From: an uncultured Eggerthellaceae bacterium
GTDB lineage: Bacteria > Actinomycetota > Coriobacteriia > Coriobacteriales > Eggerthellaceae
NCBI GenBank assembly: GCA_910588985.1
Contig: CAJURO010000002.1
Coordinates: forward strand, 113,563-134,856
DNA length: 21,294 bases
Reading direction: 5' to 3'
Translations under genes and position numbers: made by a program
Part shown: positions 6,186 through 14,199 of the stretch, piece after piece
Layout: every line of letters begins with the position of its first letter
Position numbering within the stretch: position 1 is the stretch's first letter
Notes under the pieces: generated by a model
Databases searched by the model: none
Told to the model about the DNA's origin: nothing
The model's input: the letters and a program-made list of their open reading frames with translations, nothing else

Positions 6186-9110
6186 ATGACGCAGAAAGAG
6201 ATCGTGATAAAAGGTGCCCGTGAGCACAACTTGAAGAACATCGATCTTGCCATCCCTCGTGACAAGTTCGTTGTCATCACGGGCTTGTCTGGCTCAGGCA
6301 AATCGAGCCTTGCTTTCGATACCATCTATGCTGAAGGGCAGCGTCGCTATGTTGAGAGCCTGTCCAGCTATGCGCGCATGTTCCTCGGCCAGATGAGCAA
6401 GCCTGACATCGACTCGATCGACGGCCTTTCGCCTGCAGTCTCGATCGACCAGAAGACAACATCGCGTAATCCCCGCTCAACAGTGGGAACAACCACTGAG
6501 ATATACGATTACCTGCGTTTGCTCTATGCGCGAGTCGGCATTCCACATTGTCCTGTGTGCGGGCGTGAGATCAAACAGCAGACCACCGATCAGATCGCCG
6601 ACGATGTCATGAGCCTGAGCGAGAACGGAGACGCGAAGGCCATCATCCTCGCACCTGTCATCACGGGCAAGAAGGGCGAATACACGAAGCTCTTCGAGGA
6701 TCTTCTGAAAGAAGGGTTCTCCCGTGTGCGCATCGACGGTGAGATCGTGCGCCTTGATGGCTCCGAGATCCGCTTGAACAAGCAGGTCAAGCATTTCATC
6801 GACGTGGTCGTCGACCGCGTCACCCTCAAGCCTTCCTCGCTCAGCCGCATCGCGCAGGCCATCGAGCTTTCCACGAAGCTCTCTGACGGCAAGGTGATCG
6901 TGAAGATTCTTGACCCAGAGGGTGATGATTCGGGCGCCTCGGTCGTCTCGTCGGGAGCAAAAGGCGGCATTGCAAAGGACGAGCACCTTTACTCGGTTGC
7001 GCTTGCTTGCCCTGAGCACGGCTTTTCCATGGACGAGCTTCAGCCGCGGGATTTCTCCTTCAATGCCCCTTACGGGTCTTGCCCTGATTGCTATGGCATT
7101 GGCTTTCGCGAAGAGGTCGATGCGTCGCTCCTTATCCCTGATCCTTCGTTGACGATCGATGAGGGGGCTGTTGCTCCGTTCAAGAAAGGCAACTACTATC
7201 CGCAGATCCTCAAGGCAGTCGCACGTCACATGGGTGAGGATTCTGACGTGCCATGGGAGGATCTGAAGTCAAAGACGAAGCATGCGCTCCTTGATGGGCT
7301 TGGCAACGAGAAGGTGCGTGTTGACTATCACACGGTCGACGGTCGGAATACCTATTGGTACATCGAGTGGGAAGGCATCATCGAGGCGGTCAACAGGCGT
7401 TACTCGGAGGCAGATACGGACGCGAAGCGCGAGAAGCTCTCTGCGTACTTCTCCACGGTTCCTTGCCAAACATGCGGTGGTAAGCGCTTGAAGCCAGAGA
7501 TCCTTGCTGTTACGGTCGAGGGTAAGTCGATCCACGATGTCACCGAGCTCTCAGCGGCTGAGTGCTACGAGTTCTTCAAGAGCTTGAGCTTCTCTGGGCA
7601 AGATGAGCTCATTGCAGGTCCTATCGCGAAGGAGATCCTTGTCCGCCTCAAGTTCCTTGTTGATGTGGGCTTGGATTATCTGACGCTCGAGCGCGCAACG
7701 GCAACGCTCTCGGGTGGTGAAGCGCAGCGCATCCGCCTTGCGACGCAGATCGGCGCTGGTCTCATGGGCGTGCTCTATATCCTTGACGAGCCGTCGATCG
7801 GGCTTCACCAGCGTGACAACGAGCGCTTGATCGCAACGCTTGAGCATCTGCGCGACCTGGGCAATACGGTGGTTGTCGTTGAACACGATGAAGACACCAT
7901 CAGAAGCGCTGACTATGTGGTGGACATGGGGCCAGGAGCTGGTGCCCATGGTGGGTATGTCACCGCCGCTGGAACGCCGCAGCAGATCATGCATGCCAAG
8001 GGCTCTCTCACAGGCGAGTACCTTTCGGGCAAGCGCAGGATCGAGCTTCCCGAGAAACGTCGCCACCCGCGCAAGGGAAAGCTCAAGCTCACAGGCGCTA
8101 CGCAGAACAACCTTGACAACGTTACAGTCGAAGTTCCGCTCTCGACGCTTACCGTGGTCACGGGGGTCTCAGGGTCGGGAAAGAGCTCGCTTATCACCGA
8201 TACGCTTGCTCCTGCGCTTGCTAACCGACTGAATCATGCGCATCGCCGTACAGGCCCGTACAAGAAGATCACGGGGCTCGAGAAGCTCGACAAGGTCATC
8301 AACATCGATCAGTCTCCCATCGGGAGGACGCCGCGCTCGAACCCAGCCACCTACATTGGCCTTTGGGATGACATTCGTGCGCTCTATGCATCAACCGCTG
8401 AATCGAAAGCGCGTGGCTATGGTCCTGGGAGGTTCTCGTTCAATGTCAACGGCGGCCGTTGCGAGGCATGCAAGGGCGATGGCCAGCTCAAGATCGAGAT
8501 GCATTTCCTTCCCGATATCTACGTACCTTGTGAGGTGTGCGGCGGCACGCGCTACAATCGCGAGACGTTGCAGGTGACCTATCGGGGGAAGAACATCTCC
8601 GATGTGCTCGACATGACCGTCGAGGATGCACTCGCTTTCTTCGAGAACATCCCGAACATCAAGCGCAAGCTCCAGACGCTCTATGATGTTGGGCTTGGCT
8701 ATATCAAGCTCGGCCAGCCAGCTACGACGCTTTCTGGCGGTGAGGCGCAGAGGATCAAGCTCTCGAGCGAGCTCCAAAAGCGCTCCAGCGGCTCGACGTT
8801 CTACATTCTCGACGAACCGACGACAGGTCTTCATTTCGAGGACGTCCGACAGCTCCTTGAGGTCCTTCAGCGCCTTGTCGATGCGGGGAACACGGTTCTT
8901 GTCATAGAGCACAACCTTGATGTCATCAAGTGCGCTGACCACATCATCGATCTTGGCCCTGAGGGTGGCGTGAATGGTGGGCACATCATCGCAACGGGAA
9001 CGCCTGAGGAAGTTGCCAAGGTCAAGGGGAGCTTCACGGGCGAGTTCATCGGACGCGTGCTTGCTCTTGCCGAGACCGTTGTGGAGGACCTTTCTTCGAG
9101 CAGTTCTTAA
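6186..9110 (+). CDS. uvrA: Excinuclease ABC subunit A (UvrA)
   Basis: UvrA is the ATP-dependent damage sensor of nucleotide excision repair and hands UvrB to lesions before UvrC incises. The 974 residues contain two ABC ATPase modules: Walker A GLSGSGKS (33-40) and GVSGSGKS (660-667), and two LSGGEAQRI signatures (from codons at 7710 and 8731), each followed by a YILDEP Walker B. Zinc-binding cysteines are seen as CPVCG, CPEHG...CPDC in the first half and C759/C762 with C782/C785 in the second. It ends in a run of five serines. The only in-frame start is the ATG at 6186, since a TAG lies at 6171; GGAG (6167-6170) is 15 bases away, farther than usual, and GAAG at 6177-6180 may serve instead. 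It stands alone, with its own promoter and LexA-like box. Confidence 0.98.
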   Translation: MTQKEIVIKGAREHNLKNIDLAIPRDKFVVITGLSGSGKSSLAFDTIYAEGQRRYVESLSSYARMFLGQMSKPDIDSIDGLSPAVSIDQKTTSRNPRSTVGTTTEIYDYLRLLYARVGIPHCPVCGREIKQQTTDQIADDVMSLSENGDAKAIILAPVITGKKGEYTKLFEDLLKEGFSRVRIDGEIVRLDGSEIRLNKQVKHFIDVVVDRVTLKPSSLSRIAQAIELSTKLSDGKVIVKILDPEGDDSGASVVSSGAKGGIAKDEHLYSVALACPEHGFSMDELQPRDFSFNAPYGSCPDCYGIGFREEVDASLLIPDPSLTIDEGAVAPFKKGNYYPQILKAVARHMGEDSDVPWEDLKSKTKHALLDGLGNEKVRVDYHTVDGRNTYWYIEWEGIIEAVNRRYSEADTDAKREKLSAYFSTVPCQTCGGKRLKPEILAVTVEGKSIHDVTELSAAECYEFFKSLSFSGQDELIAGPIAKEILVRLKFLVDVGLDYLTLERATATLSGGEAQRIRLATQIGAGLMGVLYILDEPSIGLHQRDNERLIATLEHLRDLGNTVVVVEHDEDTIRSADYVVDMGPGAGAHGGYVTAAGTPQQIMHAKGSLTGEYLSGKRRIELPEKRRHPRKGKLKLTGATQNNLDNVTVEVPLSTLTVVTGVSGSGKSSLITDTLAPALANRLNHAHRRTGPYKKITGLEKLDKVINIDQSPIGRTPRSNPATYIGLWDDIRALYASTAESKARGYGPGRFSFNVNGGRCEACKGDGQLKIEMHFLPDIYVPCEVCGGTRYNRETLQVTYRGKNISDVLDMTVEDALAFFENIPNIKRKLQTLYDVGLGYIKLGQPATTLSGGEAQRIKLSSELQKRSSGSTFYILDEPTTGLHFEDVRQLLEVLQRLVDAGNTVLVIEHNLDVIKCADHIIDLGPEGGVNGGHIIATGTPEEVAKVKGSFTGEFIGRVLALAETVVEDLSSSSS

Positions 9111-9138
9111 GTTTCAGCGAGTCGGTCTTCTCTCCTTG

Positions 9139-9152
9139 TATAATTTGAAACA
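9139..9152 (+). promoter_or_regulatory. Leaderless promoter of the exported phosphoesterase-like gene
   Basis: A perfect TATAAT at 9139-9144 is followed by seven bases (TTTGAAAC includes the last) and then the ATG at 9152. With the usual 7-8 base distance from the -10 to the start of transcription, the mRNA would begin at or one base before the A of the ATG. There is no ribosome binding site. No clear -35 is visible in the 28 bases after the uvrA stop. Confidence 0.6.
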
Positions 9153-9871
9153 TGAGCAAGAGGGTAAGAGAAAAGATCGCGCTTCTTGTGTTCGCCGCTC
9201 TGGTCATCTTCGCCGGTGCTGTTCTTGTGAGCTATTTCTCCACAGGCAGGACCTGGACGCAAGCTGCCACGCTTGTCGATGACACCTTGGGCAATATGAA
9301 TGGGTATTCTGGCATCGTGTTCAACGGCGTCATGCCCCTTGATGAGAAGGATGACGAACCTGCTGAGGAGCCCCTGGCCACAGGCTCTCTTGCCGAGACG
9401 ATCAAGCTTGCGATGCTTCCCTTCGTTGGGCGCACGAGCGGTGAGAAGATCGAAGGACCCTTCCTCTCTGAGGTGCGTGATGTCTATGAGAACAAGGGTG
9501 CCAAGGTCATCACGCTTGATATTCGCGATCTGAGCAAATATGCGAAGCCTACTGTCTATCGTGCAGGCGATAAGAGGATCGGGGTCTTCTCGGTCGAGTC
9601 GTATATGCGTGCAGACACGATCGCCGAGATCGTCAAAGAGCTGAAGGTAGAAGGGGCGAACTCGATCGTCTGCATTACGCCTCGGCAAGCCCTTCTTGGC
9701 ACAGGAGAGGGAATAGATATCCTTCTTCTCACCGAGGATGCGGAGCTTATGAACGTAAAGCTTGAGAGCGGTTCTCCCACCGTCGTGGAGTCTCCCCATA
9801 CAGATGAGATAGGCGTGATCCTGCTCTCGTCGAACAACGTGCCCTTCGTCCGAGAGCTGCAAGGTGTCTAG
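9152..9871 (+). CDS. Membrane-anchored protein resembling a degenerate calcineurin-like phosphoesterase
   Basis: I do not recognise a named gene. The 239-residue protein has a basic N-terminus (MSKRVREK) and one hydrophobic segment (about 9-29) with no clear cleavage site, so it is probably anchored with its body outside the membrane. Residues 117-235 follow the order of the 5'-nucleotidase/metallophosphoesterase fold: GAKVITLDI, KRIGVFSV (141-148), AEIVKELKVEGANSIVCIT (158-176), GIDILLLTEDAEL (187-199), VVESPHTDEIGVILL (211-225). In active relatives the strands corresponding to VCIT and LLLTE end in LSH and GHTH metal-binding motifs; here those histidines are absent, so a catalytic role is unlikely. 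This resemblance is my inference. It lies between uvrA and gdhA and seems to be its own transcription unit, read from a leaderless mRNA. Confidence 0.75.
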   Translation: MSKRVREKIALLVFAALVIFAGAVLVSYFSTGRTWTQAATLVDDTLGNMNGYSGIVFNGVMPLDEKDDEPAEEPLATGSLAETIKLAMLPFVGRTSGEKIEGPFLSEVRDVYENKGAKVITLDIRDLSKYAKPTVYRAGDKRIGVFSVESYMRADTIAEIVKELKVEGANSIVCITPRQALLGTGEGIDILLLTEDAELMNVKLESGSPTVVESPHTDEIGVILLSSNNVPFVRELQGV

Positions 9872-9917
9872 TTGTTTCATCCGTATTAAATAATCGTCCC
9901 TCTCGTACTCGAACACA

Positions 9918-9972
9918 TATAATTCATACTTGAGAAGGTATGCACCTTCATTCGATTCCTAAAAGAGGAGGC
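9918..9972 (+). promoter_or_regulatory. gdhA promoter, leader hairpin and ribosome binding site
   Basis: TATAAT at 9918-9923 would start transcription near 9930, giving a leader of about 47 bases. No good -35 is visible. The leader holds a perfect 6-bp hairpin, GAAGGT (9934-9939) and ACCTTC (9944-9949) with a 4-base loop, and a strong ribosome binding site AGAGGAGG (9964-9971) five bases before the TTG start. The hairpin is upstream of the ribosome binding site and does not mask it. Confidence 0.55.
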
Positions 9973-9976
9973 TCAA

Positions 9977-11308
9977 TTGAAGTACACTGAGCGCATCATT
10001 GCGATGGTTGCAGAGAAGAATCCCGAGCAGCCAGAATTCATCCAGGCAGTCACCGAGGTTCTCCAGTCCCTCGAGCCAGTCATCGAGGCTCATCCAGAAT
10101 ATGAGCGTGCTGCGCTTCTTGAGCGCATCGTCGAACCTGAGCGCGCGATCATCTTCCGCGTCCCTTGGGTAGACGATGCAGGAAACGTGCATGTCAATCG
10201 TGCATTCAGGGTTCAGTTCAACAGCGCCATCGGGCCTTACAAAGGCGGCCTTCGTCTCCATCCTTCCGTGAACCTTGGCATCATCAAGTTCCTTGGCTTC
10301 GAGCAGATCTTCAAGAATTCGCTCACCACGCTTCCTATGGGTGGTGGCAAAGGAGGGTGCGACTTCGACCCAAAGGGCAAGTCTGACATGGAGATCATGC
10401 GTTTCTGCCAGTCCTTCATGACAGAGCTTCAGCGTCATATTGGCGCCGATACCGACGTGCCCGCAGGTGACATCGGCACAGGCGCACGTGAGATCGGCTT
10501 CATGTTCGGTCAGTACAAGAAGATCAAGAACGTGTTCGAGGGTGTCCTTACTGGAAAGGGCCTTTCCTTTGGTGGTTCTCTTGCCCGTACCGAGGCAACA
10601 GGATATGGCCTCATCTATATCGTCGAAGAGTATCTGAAGTGCAACGGCTCCGACCTGTCTGGAAAGACAGCCTGCATTTCTGGTTCAGGCAACGTTGCCA
10701 TCTATGCGGCTCAGAAGGCGCAGCAGCTGGGCGCAAAGGTGGTCACGATGTCTGACTCCACTGGTTGGATCCATGACCCAGCGGGCATCGACATCGAGCT
10801 CATCAAGCAGGTCAAGGAAGTTGAGCGTGCGCGCATCTCCGAGTACGCGAAGCGTCGTTCGGGCGTTGAGTATCATGAGGGTCGTGGCGTTTGGACCATT
10901 CCATGCGACATCGCATTGCCCTGTGCAACCCAGAACGAGGTATTCCTCGATGATGTCCAAGCGCTTGTCAAGAATGGATGCAAGCTCCTTGCTGAAGGCG
11001 CGAACATGCCAACGACGATCGAGGCAACCGAGTACCTTCAGGACAACGGCGTCGTGTTCATCCCAGGCAAGGCGGCGAATGCAGGTGGCGTTGCCACTTC
11101 TGGCCTTGAGATGTCGCAGAATTCCGAGCGCCTCTCTTGGACGTTCGAGGAGGTTGACGCGAAGCTCAAGAGCATCATGGTCAACATCTTCCATTCGATC
11201 GATGATGCAGCGAAGCGCTATGGCCATGAGGGCAACTACGTGGTCGGCGCGAACATCGCTGGCTTCGAGAAGGTTGCCGAGGCAATGATGGCGCAAGGCA
11301 TCGTGTAA
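9977..11308 (+). CDS. gdhA: Glutamate dehydrogenase, class I hexameric (probably NADP-dependent)
   Basis: This enzyme converts 2-oxoglutarate and ammonia to glutamate, or the reverse, and links carbon and nitrogen metabolism in the cytoplasm. At 443 residues it matches the small hexameric class. Seen are GPYKGGLRLHPSVN (K89), the active-site PMGGGKGG (catalytic K125), D165 in PAGDIGTGAREIG, and a Rossmann loop SGSGNVAIYA (235-244). The order and spacing fit GdhA of enterobacteria and anaerobes, hence the NADP guess; the cofactor cannot be proved by eye. The start is TTG at 9977, chosen because AGAGGAGG lies five bases upstream and the protein then begins at the usual point (KYTERII). It has its own promoter and terminator, so it is probably monocistronic and well expressed. 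Confidence 0.96.
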   Translation: MKYTERIIAMVAEKNPEQPEFIQAVTEVLQSLEPVIEAHPEYERAALLERIVEPERAIIFRVPWVDDAGNVHVNRAFRVQFNSAIGPYKGGLRLHPSVNLGIIKFLGFEQIFKNSLTTLPMGGGKGGCDFDPKGKSDMEIMRFCQSFMTELQRHIGADTDVPAGDIGTGAREIGFMFGQYKKIKNVFEGVLTGKGLSFGGSLARTEATGYGLIYIVEEYLKCNGSDLSGKTACISGSGNVAIYAAQKAQQLGAKVVTMSDSTGWIHDPAGIDIELIKQVKEVERARISEYAKRRSGVEYHEGRGVWTIPCDIALPCATQNEVFLDDVQALVKNGCKLLAEGANMPTTIEATEYLQDNGVVFIPGKAANAGGVATSGLEMSQNSERLSWTFEEVDAKLKSIMVNIFHSIDDAAKRYGHEGNYVVGANIAGFEKVAEAMMAQGIV

Positions 11309-11333
11309 GGGTCACACCGATACAAAAAGCGCA

Positions 11334-11366
11334 AAAGGGCTCGGTTCGCTTTGAACCGAGCCCTTT
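11334..11366. terminator. Bidirectional terminator between gdhA and the DEAD-box helicase
   Basis: A perfect 14-bp inverted repeat, AAAGGGCTCGGTTC (11334-11347) and GAACCGAGCCCTTT (11353-11366), encloses the 5-base loop GCTTT. On + it is followed by TTTCTCTT; on - by TTTTGCGCTTTTTG. It lies between the two convergent stop codons and should end both transcripts. Confidence 0.93.
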
Positions 11367-11396
11367 CTCTTAGAGCGAGCATTCGCTTCGCTCTGG

Positions 11397-12797
11397 TCAA
11401 TTGCCTTTGCGCCGATTGCGAACGTTCTTCCTTTTCGGGGATGACGCCACGCGCCCTTTCTGCTTGCCTGGGCGGCGCTCATCTCCCTTCGCGTCTTCTT
11501 TTGAGCCGTATGTGCGCTTCTTCGCTCCTGTTCGCTTGTCGCCCCAGCCCGAGTAGTTGTATCTCACGTCCTTATGCAGGGATCTTCTTTGCTTTCGGGG
11601 CTTATGCTCCCCGTCTTGTTCGCCTTTCGCTCGTGCGCGCCTGCTTGGTGCATCGAGGATCGAAGGGTCGATCTCGAATGAATCGAGACGCATGAGCGGG
11701 ATGCGGCATTTCACAAGCGCTTCGATATCACGCATCTGGGCGAGCGAGTCGCGCGTGACGAACGATACGGCAAACCCATCGACCCCTGCTCGTCCTGTTC
11801 GCCCAATGCGATGGATGTAATCCTCGAGCATATCGGGTAGGTCGTAGTTGATCACGTAATCGACCTCGGGTATGTCGATACCGCGCGCTAGCACGTCGGT
11901 TGTGATGATAATGCCGACGCGACCTTTTCTGAACTCGTTCAGCGCGTGCTTTCGCTGTCCTTGGGTCTTGTCCGAGTGGATCGTCTCAACTTCGATATCT
12001 GCTTCCCTGAGCGCATGGGCAAGATCCTCAACGCGTGCTTTTGTTCGAGCGAACACAATGACGCGCTCAGAGCCCTTCTCTGCGAGGACGCATTTGAGCA
12101 AGGAGAGCTTCTCCTTTGGAGAAACAGGGATCATGAATTGCTTGACCTTCTTGGCTGTCTCGCCTCGTTTGGAGATCTGAACAAGGCGTGGATGGTCGAG
12201 CAGGTCTAAGAAGTTGTCCTGGATCGACCGATCGATCGTGGCGGAGAAGAGAAGCGTCTGCCGCTTGCGCGGCAGTTCATTGACGATGCGCCGCACGTCA
12301 GGCAAGAATCCCATATCGAGCATGCGATCAGCCTCATCAAGGACGAGAACGTCAATGGAATCCAAATCGATCGCGTGCTTGTCTATAAGGTCGCACAACC
12401 GCCCCGGTGTCGCGATGGCAATGTCGCAGCCTCCCGCAAGCTTCTCGATCTGCTCTGCGATGGGCTTCCCGCCAAACAGAGCAGCTGTGTAGTGCCCGCA
12501 GCATCTTCCGATCCTCATGCTCGCATAGGCGATCTGCTCGGCGAGCTCACGCGTTGGCGTAATGACGAGGATCCGAGGTGCGCGCGCGGTGTGCTCGCGA
12601 GCTTTGAGCTTGGAGAGCGTCGGCAAGAGGAATGCTGCCGTTTTGCCCGTTCCCGTGCTGGCCGCTGCAATGACGTCCTGTCCCGCAAGGATCTCGGGTA
12701 TCGCTTGCTCTTGCACAGGGGTCGGCGTGGTGTAACCGAGAGCTTCTACCGCACGCAATGCGCATGAGGGAAGCCCGAGCTCCTTGAAGCTTGCCAT
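11397..12797 (-). CDS. DEAD-box ATP-dependent RNA helicase (RhlE/CshA type)
   Basis: This 466-residue helicase unwinds short RNA duplexes in ribosome assembly or mRNA decay. The core motifs are in order: Q motif in FKELGLP...TPTPVQEQAIP (4-34), motif I ASTGTGKT (46-53), PTRELAEQ (81-88), TPGR (130-133), motif II DEAD (154-157), SAT (185-187), ARGIDIP (304-310) and motif VI HRIGRTGR (329-336). The last 80 residues are a lysine- and arginine-rich, disordered-looking tail that probably binds RNA. It is the second gene of a - strand pair: its ATG at 12797 is 17 bases after the fabH stop, with only a weak ribosome binding site, so it likely depends on fabH transcription. RhlE, CshA and DeaD cannot be told apart with confidence here, so no symbol is given. 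Confidence 0.95.
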   Translation of the reverse strand: MASFKELGLPSCALRAVEALGYTTPTPVQEQAIPEILAGQDVIAAASTGTGKTAAFLLPTLSKLKAREHTARAPRILVITPTRELAEQIAYASMRIGRCCGHYTAALFGGKPIAEQIEKLAGGCDIAIATPGRLCDLIDKHAIDLDSIDVLVLDEADRMLDMGFLPDVRRIVNELPRKRQTLLFSATIDRSIQDNFLDLLDHPRLVQISKRGETAKKVKQFMIPVSPKEKLSLLKCVLAEKGSERVIVFARTKARVEDLAHALREADIEVETIHSDKTQGQRKHALNEFRKGRVGIIITTDVLARGIDIPEVDYVINYDLPDMLEDYIHRIGRTGRAGVDGFAVSFVTRDSLAQMRDIEALVKCRIPLMRLDSFEIDPSILDAPSRRARAKGEQDGEHKPRKQRRSLHKDVRYNYSGWGDKRTGAKKRTYGSKEDAKGDERRPGKQKGRVASSPKRKNVRNRRKGN

Positions 12798-12814
12798 GCT
12801 CGTCTTGCCCGACC

Positions 12815-14014
12815 TTAGAGTCTGATGACCGCAGCGCCAGAGGTAAGGCCTCCGCCGAATGCGACGACGACGATAACGTCTCCTGCATGGAGCTCACCTG
12901 AAAGAAGCGCATCGGTGAGCGCCATCGGCACGCTTGCCGAGCTCGTGTTCCCGCAATCCATGATGGAAAGCTGGAATTTCTCCATGGGCTGGCCGAGCCT
13001 TTTCGCAGCGAAGCGGATGATGCGCTCGTTTGCTTGGTGCGGAACGATCAAGGCAACGTCATCCATCGTGAGGTTGGCCATCTCAAGCGCATGCTCGATG
13101 TCAGAGCAGAGGATCTTGCTTGCAAAGGAGAAGATCTTCTTCCCATCCATGCGAATGGACTCATAGGGGGCATCAGGGTTCTCATCTGCGCTCATGCCAA
13201 GGTACTCTTTGATGCGCTCGAGCGCAGGGTCAGGGATGGCTCCTAATTGGTTGATATAGGCATAGTCGACGTTCTTGGGATCGACTCCATTCGGGAAGAT
13301 GCGCGCATGGAGCGCTTCATCGAAGAGAACGCCTTCCTCATCGAAGGGGAGCAGCGAGGAATAGCCTTTCGGGCAGATGAGCGAGCGATCGACGTCGTCT
13401 TCGTTTTGCAGGTAACAAGAAAGGATGCCTGCATCGCTCTCATCCCATTCAAGGATGCATGCGCCCGCGCCATCGCCGAAGAGCACACAGGTGTTGCGAT
13501 CCTGCCAATTCGTAAGGTGGGTGAGCCGCTCTGCGCAGACGACGAGCGCGCGTTTGATCGGGTTGCGTGCGCATCCTTGGGCATTCCTGCTTGCAACCAT
13601 CAACGCTTCAGCCGTTGAGAGCGCATAGATGAAGCCAGAGCAAGCTGCATTGAGGTCGAAGGCGATGGAGCGCGCGCATCCGAGCTCTTCACGGAGGTTG
13701 CACGCCATCGCAGGCACGATCGCGTCTGGCGTTATCGTGGCGAAAAGGATGAGGTCGATGCTCTCAGGGTCGATCACCTCATGCATAAACGATGAGATCT
13801 GCACCCCGTTGGCCTTCGCGTCGAAGCCGAAGAGGGGGCTGCACGCCGCTTGAGCGAGGTCGAGCGTTGTGAGGTCAACTGCGATCCTGCGCGAGTGTAT
13901 GCCTGTTCGCGAAGTGATCCATTCGTCGTCTGTCTCGACGAGCTTCGAGAGCTCGTCGTTCGTGACATTCAACTCAGGTAGAGCTTTGCCTGTTGCGATG
14001 ATCTTTGCACCCAC
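12815..14014 (-). CDS. fabH: 3-oxoacyl-[ACP] synthase III (KAS III), enlarged
   Basis: FabH condenses acetyl-CoA or branched acyl-CoA with malonyl-ACP to begin fatty acid synthesis. The triad is present: C125 in NAACSGF, H326 in VPHQANERI and N356 in CGNTSSASVP, with the N-terminal DDEWITSRTGIHSRR. The protein is 399 residues, against about 320 for typical FabH. Roughly 69 extra residues lie between the cysteine and the histidine (region ILSCYLQN to SIRMDGKKIF), and a smaller insertion after SPLFGFDAK. The start is GTG at 14014 (GAKIIATGKALPE), with AGGGAG about six bases upstream; a longer in-frame form up to 14158 would add 48 unconserved residues across the promoter region. It heads a pair with the helicase and is divergent from the HIRAN gene. 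Confidence 0.93.
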   Translation of the reverse strand: MGAKIIATGKALPELNVTNDELSKLVETDDEWITSRTGIHSRRIAVDLTTLDLAQAACSPLFGFDAKANGVQISSFMHEVIDPESIDLILFATITPDAIVPAMACNLREELGCARSIAFDLNAACSGFIYALSTAEALMVASRNAQGCARNPIKRALVVCAERLTHLTNWQDRNTCVLFGDGAGACILEWDESDAGILSCYLQNEDDVDRSLICPKGYSSLLPFDEEGVLFDEALHARIFPNGVDPKNVDYAYINQLGAIPDPALERIKEYLGMSADENPDAPYESIRMDGKKIFSFASKILCSDIEHALEMANLTMDDVALIVPHQANERIIRFAAKRLGQPMEKFQLSIMDCGNTSSASVPMALTDALLSGELHAGDVIVVVAFGGGLTSGAAVIRL

Positions 14015-14038
14015 GTATGACTCCCTCTCAATTGATGT

Positions 14039-14061
14039 TTCTGATGTAGATGATATCAGAA
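14039..14061 (-). promoter_or_regulatory. Candidate operator dyad over the fabH -10 region
   Basis: A perfect 7-bp inverted repeat, TTCTGAT (14039-14045) and ATCAGAA (14055-14061), has a 9-base spacer. Read on -, a TATCAT (plus 14050-14055) inside it could be the fabH -10, with transcription starting near 14043 and a leader of about 28 bases. A protein bound to the dyad would block it. The -35 is not recognisable. Confidence 0.4.
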
Positions 14062-14114
14062 GCGCTTTTGGACGCTCGGCTCTCTGGGGTTCGGAACGGC
14101 GATAGGCAATACCC

Positions 14115-14144
14115 TTGACTGTACCTGTTAAAGGACAGTGATAT
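14115..14144 (+). promoter_or_regulatory. Possible promoter of the HIRAN gene
   Basis: TTGACT (14115-14120) is a near-perfect -35. The best -10 at 18 bases is TGATAT (14139-14144), a poor match; a TATCAT at 14158-14163 is an alternative without a good -35. The arms ACTGT (14118-14122) and ACAGT (14135-14139) form an inverted repeat, extendable with a bulge through CC/GG, lying between the two elements. Confidence 0.4.
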
Positions 14145-14199
14145 CGCAAGCGCCCCATATCATGAATGGCGAAAGGAACGAACTCGAAAAGGAGTGATC

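Noticed and set aside
9111..9151. Inverted repeat GTTTCA / TGAAAC around the 9139 promoter
   Set aside because: Arms are only 6 bp with a 29-base spacer, easily due to chance.
9910..9923. CGAAC-containing LexA-like site at the gdhA promoter
   Set aside because: Only about 10 of 14 positions match and the second half site is absent.
10685..11296. Antisense frames on both other readings inside gdhA
   Set aside because: Low-complexity, arginine- and serine-rich products typical of shadow frames; gdhA is intact and conserved.
14015..14158. Longer fabH start at 14158
   Set aside because: The added 48 residues are unconserved, run through the promoter region and lack a ribosome binding site; the GTG at 14014 has a good one.
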